A stretch of DNA of 64,000 bases from Agelaius tricolor (GCA_023055355.1 JALJCS010000056.1:248001-312000); one strand, 5' to 3'; shown: positions 32,282 through 43,963, counted from the first letter of the stretch. Numbers and translations: made by a program. The notes: generated by a model not told the origin, from the sequence alone.

Positions 32282-32981
32282 CCTGTACCCTTGGAAAACT
32301 TTCTACCCTTACTCCAAACATCACCCTGTTACATAATTGGAAAAAGAAAGCGAATCAAAACAACAAAAAAGGTCCTACACTGAATTTGATGAAAATTGTG
32401 ATCCTAAATTATACGATTGGAACAAACCAAAAAAGATTGCTGTCTCCCTGTTCTTACCCTGGGTAGCTGCAGCTAAAGCCCTTGGTGAAATAAATCACCT
32501 CGGGTGCTGGCTCAGTAAACAAGCTAACGCTACATCTGCAGCCTTGAGTGATCTCTTAAAGGAAGAAGAAACCACAAGACAGGCTTCGCTCCAAAATCGA
32601 GCATCAATCGACTTCTTGCTGCTTGCCCATGGACATGGCTGTGAAGACTTCGAAGGGATGTGCTGCTTCAACCTCTCTTCACACTCAGAATCCATCCATG
32701 CGAACATCCAGAAACTGAAAGATCTCATGAAGGACTTGAAAGTAGAAAGAATCCCAGACTGGGTCAATGAACTTTTCGGGCAATGGGGATTAACAGGATG
32801 GGCTGCATCCTTGGTTAAGGGAATGTTGTTGATTCTCCTTGTAGTTGTTATTATGTTAGCTATGTTCTCGTGCCTTGTTCACTGTTTCAAAAGAACTATA
32901 GTGAATGCCTTTTTTGTAAAAACAGAAAGTGGAGTTGTAGTAAACCCCATAGATTCAGGAGAAGCACCATGGAGAATATGA
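32282..32981 (+). pseudogene. env: K1 env, 3' part (end of SU and TM)
   Basis: It resumes at the CTLGKL segment directly after the B2 target duplication. A one-base frame change lies at the A-run near 32366, close to the expected basic SU/TM cleavage site. TM follows in one frame: an internal hydrophobic loop between two cysteines (about 32395-32510), as in alpharetroviruses, then LQNR-x-SIDFLLL, then a canonical C-x6-CC (about 32640-32663), a membrane span (about 32818-32880) and a short tail. The last 15 codons overlap the 3' LTR. The TM resembles avian sarcoma/leukosis-type TM although the pol is betaretrovirus-like. B2 separates it from its N-terminal half. Confidence 0.85.
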
Positions 32982-33464
32982 ACAATAGGAATGCTGAAAC
33001 AGCAAAAGAAAATTCCTGTTTTCCTGTCCTCCACCCCTAACCTATCTCTGTAACCCTATAAGGCAATGTCATGTTAACCCCTTACCATTGGTCAAGCTTG
33101 GATCCTTTCCAACCCTATAAAAGAAGCATACTGTACCCCATTAGAGGAGAAAGAAGAACAGCAGAGACCCTTCATGGACCTCCCCAAATAAAGCCGTCTC
33201 TGTGGAACAGTCTGCGTCTTCTCCTTCTCCTCTCTCTCTGTCTGCTGCAGCCTCAAGCCCGGGGCACCACTACCTAGCAAGTAAAGCTGAAATCCTAAGA
33301 GCTTGCAATCACTATAGAGCTGATAATCACCATGCTTGCTAGATGGTAGCCCCACGGTGTTGGCATGAGTGAGCTAGCTTCGGGCACCCGGTCCCTACCC
33401 AGGGACTGAGCTCCTGAGCCCTATTGCTCTGCTTTATAATAAGGCCAAATCAGAGAGGTTATTA
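32936..33464 (+). repeat. K1 3' LTR
   Basis: It pairs with 16516-17043, with TATAAAAG near 33115 and AATAAAG near 33187. The 6-bp duplication AAAGAG follows at 33465-33470, after which A1 leader sequence resumes. Confidence 0.9.
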
Positions 33465-33574
33465 AAAGAGGTTTTTTATTTTTGTGTGTGTGTAGTTGAA
33501 AGAAAAGTGGTATGTAGGGTGTTAGAAAAAAAGTGAAAAACAGAGGCAGGGGATGAATAGATAAGATCTTGAAA

Positions 33575-33698
33575 ATGGAACAGAAAACCAGTAAGTTGGA
33601 TACGGGAAAAAAAGAAGAGAATAAAAGCATATTAGGAGAAATACCCCAAGATAGCCCTTTGGGAGCCATGATAGCTAACAAAAATACAACTCCTTGCA
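33575..33698 (+). pseudogene. gag: A1 gag, N-terminal fragment
   Basis: The ATG at 33575 starts a peptide of about 40 residues homologous to the A2 gag start (50020), including the IPQDSPLG block. The second residue is Glu where A2 has the myristoylation-type Gly. The fragment ends at a run of 13-14 A, after which RNase H sequence begins instead of the rest of gag. Confidence 0.7.
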
Positions 33699-33711
33699 AA
33701 AAAAAAAAAAA

Positions 33712-35190
33712 TACAGGGTATGCAGTAGTTGATGGGAAAAACATGCAAACTATGGAAAAAGGGAAATTAACCTTAAACTAGTAAGCTCAAACTTGTGAAT
33801 TATATACTTTAAAAAGAGCACTAGACTATTTAGCACAAAAGAAAGGAACTATATATACTGATTCAAGGTATGCCTTTAGAGTAGTACATACCTTTAAAAA
33901 AATTAAAACGGGAGATTACGTAATTCAAGAGGAAAAGGATTAATACATGAGGAATTTATTTTAGAGGTTTTAGAAGCATTAAAATTACCTAAAAGAGATA
34001 ACTATAGCACATATTAAGGGACACCAAAAGGTAAAGACCTCAGAAATAAGAGGAAATAATTTGTCAGATCAGGAAGCTAAGGATGCAGAAGAAAATGGAG
34101 TTGAAAGAGTTATATTAATATTATCTCCAAATGAGGAAAAATTGGAAATTCCAAAGTTTAGTGGAGCAGAGAAAAAAGAATTAAACAAGATAGGAGGTGA
34201 ACAAGATGAATCAGGAAAATGGAAACTTCCTGATGGAAGACAATTACATAATAAAATGCTTACTAGTGAAATAAAAAGGGCAGGAGATCTTTCTCCTTTT
34301 AATGCCTTTATTAAAAGTGATCAGCTCAATGTTGGGAGACTCGACGGGTCTGCGGTCTCACCATCGTCGCTCCCAGGAGTGGCTCGGAGGGGGAGGAAAG
34401 TGCAGCTTTGTCCTCTAAGGGGCAGAGCTGGGGGTCCTGTCCTCACAAGAGCAGTGGGGGTAAACCCCATGTTCCAACTTTTGGGTTTGCCATCTAGGGT
34501 CCTGGCCCCAGCTGAAGTCTTCTTTTGCCTAGGGCGAGGGGCAACAAAGGTTCTCCGCATCTCTGCAGGCTCTGGACCTTTGACCTAATGTCTAGACATC
34601 ACTTCGATCTCCTAATTCTGTACTGGCTCGTTGGTTTTGGGGTTTTTTTTTTTGGTGAGTGTGGTGGGGGGGGGGTCCTCTCTCATTGCATTCTGGGTCT
34701 GAGGTTATTTGCATGTACTCCGATGTCTCTTCTTTGCACTGTCCTAGAAGGGCCATCAACCTGGCGTACTGATACAAAAAGGGGAATTCTCAATAATAGA
34801 GGGTTAACGACCGACACTTAACAGGTGAGTACAACATGCAGCTAACAAAGAACTCTCCTCGGCTAGCGATCAGCTCCCAACTCAACTTGTAACTCTGTAA
34901 CCCTTTTTTTTAAAAAAAAAAGAGTAACCCTTTTTTACTCATAACAACTAGGAAAATATTAGAAGACATACATCAGAAAACCCACTGGGGTACTCAGGCT
35001 TTGTGTGATCATTTTTTTAAAGGAACTATGGGTGCATTGGGATGTTTGGAGTAGCAAAGCAAGTAACTGAAAGATGTATAATTTGCCAAAGGATAAATAA
35101 AAAAAAAAAAAAGTGATGAAAAAAACAACATTAGGAGGAGGTGAGTTAGCTCGTTGACCATTTCAAAGTATCCAAGCAGAAGTTTAGATT
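33712..35190 (+). pseudogene. pol: Displaced RNase H-integrase fragment in A1
   Basis: Between two gag pieces lies a pol fragment. It starts in RNase H (GYAVVDG, then AQTCELYTLKRALDYL), shows the catalytic YTDSRYA near 33862 and an HIKGHQK block near 34012, then the linker up to about 34318. A solo LTR (34330-34880) interrupts it. Integrase zinc-binding residues follow (IHQKTHWG near 34972, C..C near 35078). The end is lost near 35190, before another long A-run (about 35216). Several stops are present. The order gag-RNase H-integrase-gag is impossible for a retrovirus, so this is a secondary rearrangement or a template-switch product. The type is gamma-like. Confidence 0.75.
34330..34880. repeat. 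Probable solo LTR inside the displaced pol fragment
   Basis: It begins TGTTGGGAG and ends CTCCCAA, imperfectly inverted, with a CTCAA direct repeat on each side (34325-34329, 34881-34885). It is GC-rich, has an octamer ATTTGCAT (about 34707) and divides RNase H from integrase. Orientation is unclear. Confidence 0.5.
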
Positions 35191-35199
35191 TGTTAGGCT

Positions 35200-36660
35200 C
35201 TGGATTTAATTGTTAAAAAAAAAAAAAACAAAAACAAAAACGTTTAATCCAGAAGAAAGAGAATATGCCATATGTTGGACAGATTTTAGGAGAATAAAAA
35301 ATTTTAAAGTATCAAAAAACCGCCGAGACAAAACAAGAAAAGAAAAAGGGGAAAAGGAGAGGGAGGGGAACAAGAAAAAAAAAAAAACATAAAAAAGAGT
35401 GAGATCCTTTGCAGGTCTTGCCCCCACCGTTCGCGGCCGAGGCGCCTGTCTCAGGTCCTGGCTTGCCGCCCGCCTCAGCTCCACCTGTCCCGGTTTCCAT
35501 CCCAGGTGCGGGCTCGCTGCCCACGGCAGCTCCACCTGCCCCCGCCTACACCCCAGCCCCAGCCCTGCCAGTGAATTTGTCTGCCCTGGTCCCGGTTGCC
35601 TGGCCTGTGGCCGCTCTGCCAGCCATGCCGGGGGGGGGGGGGGGGGAAGGGTCTGTCCTGCCACGTGGTCCGTGGTCACCGCGCAGACCGCACTGGGGGG
35701 GGTCCCGACCGTCCCATCCCCGGCTGCCCTGCCCGTGCCAGCTGCGCTGGGCACTGCTGCTGCTGCTGGGGTCTCCCGCCTGCTTTGTCTCTGCTGGGAA
35801 CTGCCAGATCAGCCGCCATTAAGCTATGTGGGGGCTAACCCACGCTCCGGCTCGGTCTCCACCGGAAGATCCCTCTCTGGTGGTTCCAGCAGCAGACCCT
35901 GGCCACGCTCGGCCCTTGGAAGACCGAGCCTTGGCGGGATATACTCCCCACAACCCCCCATCCTGCCCTGAGCTCCGTTCCCTTGGTAACCACAGCTCCG
36001 ACTGTTCAGGGAAACTTTCTAGAGGAAGCACCTAATTGAAACACTAGGAGCTCAGTTAAAAGGCAGCCCTCTCCAAATTCTTTCTCAAAACACGGGAGAA
36101 AGGATATAGAAGATAAAAAAGGAAAAGAGTTAGATGAAGAGATTGGTCTGTTTCCGTTAAGAGAGGTTCCCAATGGGAGGGGGTGGAACGGGGTTTGTAA
36201 ATGCCCCTTTGACTTTGTCTGAGGTCAGAAATTTTAAGAAATAAATCAAAGGGATTTTGGAGGATCCCATGGGCACAGCTGAACAATTAGACCAATTTTT
36301 AGGTCCAAACATTTATACTTGGGAAGAGATGCAGTCCACAATGAAAATAGTATTTTTTCAGGAAGAAAGGCAATTAATCAGAGCAGCTGGAATAAAAGCT
36401 TGGGAAAAAGATAATCTGCACGGCCCCCCTGGAGAAGACAAAATGCCAACTGCACCTCCTGAGTGGGGTCAAAATACTGAGGAGGGGAGGAATCACATGA
36501 ATGAATATCTAATTTAATAATCAAGGGAATAAAAGAGGCAGCATCCCAAGGGCAAAATGCTAAAAAGGCTTTTAAGGGACACCTTTTAAGAGAGAAAGAA
36601 GAAACTCCAGCTGAATAGTTAGACTTAGGACATTATAAAAGAAATTGCACTAATCAGGTA
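35200..36660 (+). pseudogene. gag: A1 gag, matrix end to nucleocapsid, with a deletion
   Basis: After an A-run, matrix sequence resumes (EEREYAICW near 35250, matching A2 at about 58990). A GC-rich Pro/Ala linker follows (about 35410-35960), including a G17 run at 35630-35646. Capsid is at 36190-36510 (GTAEQLDQFLGPNIYTWEE). Relative to A2 about 300 bp are missing between capsid and the nucleocapsid knuckle, of which only GHYKRNC remains (about 36630). Multiple frame changes are present. In A2's homologous position the boundary with pro lies near 36703, where A1 has TAG. Confidence 0.7.
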
Positions 36661-36729
36661 AAAGATCTAAAAAGCTTCCGAGAGATGGGCACAGAGGGGA
36701 AATAGAGAAGTTATAAGCTCCATTTTTTT

Positions 36730-37060
36730 AGAGACAAACACTATTTGGAGCCTGTGATAACTTTAGAGTCCCCAAGAAGAAAAATTAGAATTTGTAGTAG
36801 ACAGGGACAGAAAGAACATGCCTGTTAAACATTCCAAAAAGGTTATAGTGTAAGCAAAGACACTGTAAAAGTAACAGGAGCAAAAGGAGAGAGATTCACA
36901 GTTCCTGTCATTAAAATTGTAGTAATTAAAGGAAAAACTAGAATTTAAATAAGGAATCTATTATTAGTCCCTGGGGCAGGTAGCAACTTATTAGGAAGAA
37001 ACTTACTTGTAAAACTAGGAACAGTAGTTATACCAGAGGATGGGAAAATTTGAAGCCAGT
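36730..37060 (+). pseudogene. pro: A1 protease fragment
   Basis: Homologous to A2 61490-62769. The active-site region is degraded (a VVD remnant near 36796), and a GAGSNLLGR block (about 36980) marks the C-terminal part. Stops are present. It is in the gamma-like gag-pro-pol arrangement. Confidence 0.65.
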
Positions 37061-37795
37061 AATAAGAGAACTTATAAAAGATGAGACATTAGAACTTTAT
37101 ATGTCTCCTCATAATATCCCTATTCTCCCAGTAAAGAAGCCCAATAGAAACTATCTTTTATTATCTGGAGAAACTGAAGTTAAAGTTAGAGAACCTACTA
37201 TGTAACTTTTGAATTTTCTGGGAGAAAAAAGATTAAGGGTATCAACAGGGAACCAGTAATTTGTAGAACCAGAGGTAAAATATTTTAGACAATAAATAAG
37301 GGTAGCTGGAAACTCAACCACGAGAGAATTGCAGGAATTTTATCTCTTCCCCCTCCCTCTTCAAAGAGGGAAATCAAAGAGCTACTCAGATTATTGGAAT
37401 ATTGCAGATTATTAATTGACAGGTACACACAAGCAATAAAAGTTTTATATGGAAAATTAACAAAGGAAAATGATGTTAAATTAGAAGAGTTGAAGTCAAA
37501 ACTAGTCTAAGTACATGCTTAAAGCTTACCCTTGTTAGAAAAACCATTTTCATTTGTATATAAATGTAGAAAATTGGGTAGCTCATAAAATTTTAATTCA
37601 GGAGTGGGGAGGAGTAAAGAGACCAGTAGCTTATTTATCGAAGAAGTTAGACCCAGTAAGCCACAGCTGGCCAGTATGTATTTAAGCTATAACAGCTACT
37701 GCAATCCTAGTAAAAGAAAGTTGTAACCTTACTTTTGGAAGTAAACTAGGTGCGTGTACACCTCGTACAGTCCGAGGTGTGTTGGATCAAAGAAA
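37061..37795 (+). pseudogene. pol: A1 RT remnants and tether
   Basis: The first RT motif (PHNIPILPVKKP, about 37110) is followed by a jump into later RT (LLNFLGEK, about 37206), so the catalytic core with YVDD is deleted. The tether before RNase H is recognisable (GGVKRPVAYLSKKLDP, about 37610). Homology stops abruptly at about 37795, at the same place as in A3 (near 47660, minus strand). Confidence 0.65.
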
Positions 37796-38340
37796 AGAGA
37801 AAAAGATAAGGAAAAGAAAAAGAAAGTAAGAAGGGAAGATAGAAGTTGAAGAAGGGGGGTGGTTAGCAGACTCTGGGATGTTGGAATGTGGAGTGATGAT
37901 CTCTTGGTGCTGGAGGAAAACAAGAGTGGTGAATGCAGTTTCTGCATGGAGGGCAGGGAAGTGTCTTAACACATCATTGTTAGAAGGTTGTTCGATGCAG
38001 AACTGGGGCCTGGAAAAGGTTTAGCAGAACAGGCCCTCCTTGAAGGGAAAAGAGGATATGTTGACTAAGGGAAGAAAAAGAATGTCAGGAGCACCCGGGG
38101 ACGCCAAGTTTGGGGTTGTCAAGGTTGGGAGGTGTTTGACTGCTCCCATATGAGCGGCGGGGTCTCAGGAACTGCGGCAAACACCAATTCATGGAGGTGA
38201 CCCGGCAGCGGTGCTGGGAGCAGATTACACAGGTTTGCTAGCCAGGAGCGGACTGGCTCAGTGGCAGAACTGCCGGGATGGCTCCCAGCTATCAGGGTCC
38301 CAAGTCCAGGATGGCAGCGGCAGCCCTGGCAAGTGGGTCA

Positions 38341-38374
<34 letters not shown>

Positions 38375-38520
38375 GGAAGAAGTGAGAGAGAGGGGGCAAA
38401 AGGGACCCAAGGCATGCCCCCAGGGTCCCCATACCTGTGGCTGTAAATAAGGGTTTTTTTGTTTTCGTTTGCTGTTAAAAAGAAGTTTTTGTTCTGAAAA
38501 ATGGGTCTATAAGGCTAAAA
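37796..38520 (+). other. Non-retroviral-looking stuffer shared by A1 and A3
   Basis: It replaces the end of pol. It contains purine-rich sequence, a GC-rich segment and a (GA)n microsatellite (38338-38371). The same block occurs in A3 on the minus strand (about 46641-47690). Open frames across the GA run are artefacts. I recognise no gene. Confidence 0.6.
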
Positions 38521-39670
38521 CAATTAAATGTTGACAAAAAAGTAAAAAGCAATGATGTGATTCATCTCGTGTTAAAATCGACCTGGCCTTTCTTGTTTAA
38601 CTAATTGTAGTTCATAGAAAGAAGAATTTGCCTCTGCTATTAGCACAGCTGGATAGAAGAAGAACAGGCAGATGTGGAGAAAGCTTTTAGATAAATTCAG
38701 AAAGTTTTGAAGAAAGCTAATGGTAACAGTTAATGCAGTATTGTCATTCTTTTATCACTGTGTTATTAAAAAGTCCTTTCCAGGTACTACTGAAACAGCA
38801 ATCCGAACCACAGAAAGAGGGTGAATTCATGCCAGCAGAATCAAAGGACTTATGAAAGAACCTGAAGAATGGACTATCACATTTAAACCGGGTGATACCA
38901 AATTGACTATCAAACGGGGACGTAGTGGTAATGGTCTGGGAAACCCAAATGATCCAAGAAATGTACAAAGAATACCACCTAATTAAGAAATAAGGCAAAG
39001 GTTACCTCACTGGTTTCAAGCACTGCCTGAATAAAACATCTCCTTGGGGAGGAATACTTCAGACAGAAGGATCAGAACTGTTTTGGTCAAAGAGTTCTTA
39101 AATTCTGATGTTAAACTGTGAATTGTACAAGGGAGAGGGGGAGTTGCCATCTCCATTAGTACCATACGGTAAACTTTATTTGATTCATCCAGATACTGGA
39201 CATGCTAGCTGGGTTATAAGTAAATGTTTGAATTGTGGGAATAATTAGTATTGTGGTCCACAAAATTGATGCTCTTGTTGAAGGAAGTGTTAAAGTAAAA
39301 ACTTTGTTTTGTGGATGGGAATTATTAGTGCCTGTTGAATGGAAGATACCTGAGGAACGGTGGGAAACCACAGTTAAGGGGTGTCAAAAACGATTTTCCT
39401 GGAAATTAGCTAAGAGAAAGTGACAAGGAAATAGAGGGCAAGACCAGATTGGCCTCTATATTCGCCACCAAGAAGATCAAATACACCTGCTGTGGGTTGC
39501 AACCCCACAGGCATGGGAAGTGAGAGTACAAGCCATACTGGACCTCTGTTATTCCTGTCTCTGTCACTCATTTTTTGTCTTTTCCCTTTTGGGATACCAG
39601 CAAGATCATGTCACAAATGCTACAGAAAGCATCACATGGAAAGAAACCAAAGATCCTCTTTTATTACACA
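38521..39670 (+). pseudogene. A1 pre-env region with cysteine-rich accessory ORF and env start
   Basis: Homologous to A3 (minus 45314-46087, then 14214-14520). The accessory motif lies at 39180-39423: H..WV-x2-KC-x2-C, then Y-C, C-x2-KC, and in another frame ELLVPVEW...EE-x-WETTV-x2-C-x2-RFSWK. It carries several stops, so this copy is dead. It aligns with the B1 leader ORF (3268-3588). After it come an LLWVATPQAW segment, a hydrophobic stretch (about 39535-39590) and a YQQDHVTNAT glycosylation motif, probably the env signal and SU start. CR1 interrupts env at about 39671. Confidence 0.55.
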
Positions 39671-39948
39671 CAAGTGGATTGCCATTGTGAGTCAGTGAGG
39701 AGCTAAGGGTGGAGCTTCCTGTGTTGCTGCTGAGTGGCTGATTATAAGAGGCTTCTGGGGAGTGCAGCAAACAGGAGTGGGCAAACAGGGGTGTGGTGAG
39801 TCTCTGGGGTGTATACAAGGCAGTTTGTGCGGCAGTTCGTGCAGGCAGGGCAAGCAGGCAGGGTTGCCAGCTCTCTTGCTAGTAAGGAGTCCTCTGTGTT
39901 CTTTGAGGTCTTTCATCTGCCTGGTTGTGTTTGAGGTGTCTGTTAGTA

Positions 39949-41025
39949 ATGGTTTCTACACGGTCAAAAACTATGGCTGGTACAAGTGTAAGTGACCAAG
40001 TCGAGCCCTCCAAAAAAGATGTTTCTGTACAGACTCATCCATGCCCAGAGTGTTTGAGCTTATTGGTGGCTTCAGGGAGTGTTGTGGAGGAGACCTGCCT
40101 GCGGTGTGAACAAGTGAACGACCTCCTTTCACTGGTGACTGAGCTTAGGGAGGAAGTTGAAAGGTTAAGGAGTATCAGGGAAAGTGAAAGGGAAATAGAC
40201 TGGTGGAGCTCAGCCCTTCCATCTTTAAGGGAGGCCTCTCACTGAGAGACTGAGGACTTATATGCCTCCCGCTCTCAGGCAATAGAAGGGCACCCGGTAG
40301 ATGAAGAGGAGTGGAAATGGGTCCCTATTCGGGGAGGTAATAACAAAAACTCTTCCCCATCCCCATCATCCAGCCAGGTACCACTTCAGAATAGGTATGA
40401 GGTCCTGGATCTAGAGACCCAACTAGATGATTTAGGAGAAAATTGTCTGCCCCGAGAACCCCCCAATTATGATTCGTCTGTAAGATGGGTCACTACCTCT
40501 AACATCAAGAAGAAAAGAAGGGTAATCGTAGTAGGTGATTCCCTTCTGAAGGGAACTGAGGGCCCCATATGTCGACCAGACCCATCCTACAGGGAGATCT
40601 GTTGCCTCCCTGGGACCCGGGTACAAAATATCACTGAGAGACTTCCTGGGCTGATTCAGCCCTCTAATTATTACCCACTGCTGATACTCCAGGCTGGCAG
40701 TGATGAGATTGAAAAGAGGAGTGTCAAGGCAATTAGAAAGGACTTCAGGGTACTGGGTCAGGTAGTTGATAGGGCAGGAGCACAGGTAGTGTTCTGCTCA
40801 GTCCCTTTGGTGGCAGAGGAAAATGAAGAAAGAAACAGGAGAATCTGCATCATCAACAAGTGGCCTAAGGGTTGGTGTCATCGGCAAAATTTTGGATTCT
40901 TTGATCATGGGGAAACTTTTACAGCATCTGCTCTGCTAGAACCAGATGGGGTACATCTCTCTGTTAAGGGCAAAAGGTTTTTAGCTCATGAACTGGCAGA
41001 CCTCATTGAGAGGGCTTTAAACTAG
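39949..41025 (+). pseudogene. CR1 ORF1, one premature stop
   Basis: The frame is open from ATG 39949 (MVSTRSKT) to 41025 except for a TGA at 40243-40245. The N-terminal part has paired CxxC motifs (C-PEC, CLRC) and a leucine-rich coiled-coil-like stretch, the nucleic-acid-binding part. The C-terminal half shows VVGDSLLKG (about 40531) and an LQAGSDE block, features of the SGNH/GDSL esterase domain known in CR1 ORF1. I prefer 39949 to the upstream in-frame codon because the CR1 family starts this way. It would act as an RNA-binding chaperone. Confidence 0.8.
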
Positions 41026-41027
41026 GT

Positions 41028-43883
41028 TTGAAGGGGGAAGGGGAAGCAGCTGAGCTATCTGGAAGCAGGCCCAAGGGTTGCAAGGCTAAGTCAAGGGCGA
41101 AGTCAGTAGCCCAGCTGAGGTGCGTGTATACCAATGCACACAGCTTGGGCAACAAACAAGAAGAGCTGGAGGCCATAGTGCAACTGCAGAGCTATGATGT
41201 AGTTGCCATCACAGAAACATGGTGGGATGACTCACATAGCTGGAGTATTGCACTGGATGGATACAAGCTCCTCAGAAGAGACAGGAAAGGAAGAGGAAGA
41301 GGAGGGGTGGCCCTTTATATTAAGCAGACTTTCGATGCCATAGAAATTGAAACTAAGGAAGATGGAGTTGAATGTCTATGGGTAAGAATTAAGGGGAAGG
41401 CCAACAAGGCTGACACCCTACTGGGAGTCTGTTATCGTCCACCCAACCAGGAAGAAGAGGTAGATGACTTATTCTATAAGCAGCTAGGTAATGTTTCAAG
41501 ATCATCAGCCCTTGTTCTTGTGGGTGACTTCAACCTACCAGACATCTGCTGGGAACTTAATACAGCAGTAAAGAGGCAGTCCAGGAAATTCTTAGAATGT
41601 ATGGAGGACAACTTTCTGTTGCAGCTGGTGGGTGAACCCACCAGGGGAGGGGCTATGTTAGATCTGCTGTTTGCAAATAGAGATGGGCTGGTGGTAGATG
41701 TGGTGGTTGGAGGTCTCTTGGGGCAGAGTGATCATGAAATAATAGAATTCTCAATATTTGGTGAAGTCAGGAGGAGCACCAGTAAGACTCTTACACTGAA
41801 CTTCTGGAGGGCAGACTTTGGCCTGTTTAGGAGACTTATTCAGAGCGTCCCTTGCGAAACAGCCCTTAAAAACAAAGGAGTTGAGGAATGGTGGGCATGC
41901 CTCAAAACAGAGATCTTGAGGGCACAGGAACAGACTGTCCCTGTGTGCCGAAAGATCAGTCAACGGGGTAAACGTCCAGCCTGGCTGGGCAAGGAGGTTT
42001 TGGAGGTACTTAGGAATAAAAAGAGGATGTATCAGCATTGGAAGGAGGGTCAGGTCTCTAAGGAAGTATTCAAGAAGGCTGCTGGAGCATGCAGAAAAAA
42101 AATTAGGGAGGCCAAAGCTCATTTTCAACTTAGAATGGCGACTTCTGTAAAGGATAATAAAAAATGTTTTTACAAATACACTAATGCTAGAAGGAAAGGT
42201 AAGACCAGCCTTTGTTCTTTATTGGACAAGGGAGGGAAGTTAGCATCTGCAGATGAGAAGGCAGAAGTGCTTAATGCCTACTTTGCCTCAGTTTTTAGTG
42301 GGAAGATGACTTGCCCTCAAGACACCTGCCTGCCTGGAATGGTTGATGGTGTCAGGGAGCAGAATGGTCCCCCCATTATCCAAGAGGAGGCAGTCAAAGA
42401 ATTACTGAAATGCTTGGATGTTCATAAATCTATGGGACCAGATGGGATCCACCCCAGGGTAATGAGAGAGCTGGCAAATGAGCTTGCAAAGCCACTCTCC
42501 ATCATTTACCAACAGTCCTGGCTCACTGGTGAGGTTCCGGATGACTGGAATCTGGCCAATGTGATACCCATTCACAAAAAGGGTGCAAAGGAGGATCCTG
42601 GTAATTATAGACCAGTCAGCCTGACCTTAGTACCTGGCAAGATAATGGAACAGTTTATATTAAGTGCCATCACACAGAATTTACAGGATGGCCAGGGTAT
42701 CAGACCCAGTCAGCATGGGTTTAAGAGGGATAGGTCATGTTTGACCAACCTGGTCACCTTTTATGACCAGGTAACCCGCCTAGTGGATGCAGGGAAGGCA
42801 GTAGATGTTGTTTATTTGGATTTCAGCAAGGCCTTTGACACTGTCTCCCACAGCATACTCCTAGACAAGCTGGCAGCCTGTGGCTTGGACAGGAGCACTC
42901 TTTGCTGGGTTAGGAACTGGCTGTATGGCCGGGCCCAGAGAGTGGTGGTGAATGGTGCTGCATCTAGCTGGCGGCCAGTCACCAGTGGTGTCCCTCAGGG
43001 GTCTGTGCTAGGGCCAGTTCTGTTTAATATTTTTATTGATGACATGGATGAGGGTTTAGAGTCTTTCATTAGCAAATTTGCAGATGACACTAAGCTGGGA
43101 GCGTGTGTCGATCTGTTAGAGGGATGGAGGGCTTTGCAGAGGGACTTGGAACAACTGTTGGATGGATGGGCAGAATCTAATGGGATGAAGTTCAATAAGT
43201 CCAAGTGCCGAGTCCTGCACTTTGGCCACAATAACCCCCTGCAACATTATAGGCTGGGGATGGTGTGGCTGGACAGTGCTCAGGAGGAAAGGGACCTGGG
43301 GGTGCTGGTTGACAGTCGGCTGAACATGAGCCAGCAGTGTGCCCAGGTGGCCAAGAAGGCCAATGGCATCCTGGCTAGTATCAGGAATAGTGTGGCCAGC
43401 AGGAGCAGGGAGGTAATTCTTCCCCTGTACTCGGCACTGGTGAGGCCACACCTGGAGTATTGCATCCAGTTCTGGGCCCCTCAGTTTAGGAGGGATGTTG
43501 AGATGCTTGAGTGTGTCCAAAGGAGAGCAACGAGGCTGGTGAGGGGCTTGGAACACAAGCCGTATGAAGAATGACTAAGGGAGCTGGGGTTGTTCAGCCT
43601 GGGGAAAAGGAGACTCAGAGATGACCTTATCACTCTCTTCAACTTCCTAAAGGGTGGCTGTGGTGAGCTGGGGGTTGGTCTCTTTCTCCGGGCAACAACA
43701 GACAGAACAAGAGGACACAGTCTCAAGCTGCGCCAAGGGAGATACAGGCTAGAATTAAGGAGCAAGTTTTTCACAGAAAGAGTGGTCAAATACTGGAATC
43801 ATCTACCCAGGGAGGGGGTGGAGTCACCATCCCTCAAGGTGTTTAAAAAAAGACTGGATGTGGCACTTGGTGCCATGATCTAG
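41028..43883 (+). pseudogene. CR1 ORF2: endonuclease and reverse transcriptase, one late stop
   Basis: The frame is open for 848 codons to a TGA at 43572-43574, then continues in frame to 43883. The apparent first codon at 41028 is TTG, directly after the ORF1 stop (41023-41025), so initiation may be coupled. Endonuclease (EEP type): [15 protein letters not shown] (about 41210), VGDFNLP (about 41521), SDH (about 41729). RT: GPDGIHP (about 42437), YRPVSLT (about 42607), [11 protein letters not shown] (about 42821), [10 protein letters not shown] (about 42987) and FADDTKLG (about 43077). All catalytic residues look intact; only the C-terminal about 100 residues are cut off by the TGA. It performs target-primed reverse transcription. 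Confidence 0.9.
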
Positions 43884-43942
43884 TTGAGGTGTTAGAACAT
43901 GGGTTGGACTCGATGATCTTAAAGGTCTCTTCCAACCTAGAA

Positions 43943-43963
43943 ATTCTGTGATTCTGTGATTCA
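43943..43963 (+). repeat. CR1 3' microsatellite tail
   Basis: Tandem ATTCTGTG units end the CR1. Such octamer tails are diagnostic of avian CR1 and replace a poly(A) tail. Confidence 0.9.

Larger units (their letters stand above)
39672..43963 (+). mobile_element. CR1 non-LTR retrotransposon, apparently full length
   Basis: It inserts in A1 env: comparison with A3 shows host sequence resuming near 43964. The element has a 5' untranslated region, ORF1 with a GDSL-like region, ORF2 with endonuclease and RT, and the CR1 3' end with ATTCTGTG repeats (about 43943-43963). CR1 copies are usually 5'-truncated, so 4.3 kb is exceptional. Target duplications are not evident, as usual for CR1. Confidence 0.9.

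Noticed and set aside
34061..34588. 175-codon frame as a novel gene
   Set aside because: It is RNase H C-terminal sequence running by chance into the solo LTR at 34330.
38211..38446. Arg/Glu-rich frames across the GA repeat
   Set aside because: Produced by the (GA)n microsatellite; no independent coding evidence.
41751..42128. Minus-strand frame opposite CR1 ORF2
   Set aside because: Shadow of the well-supported endonuclease/RT frame.
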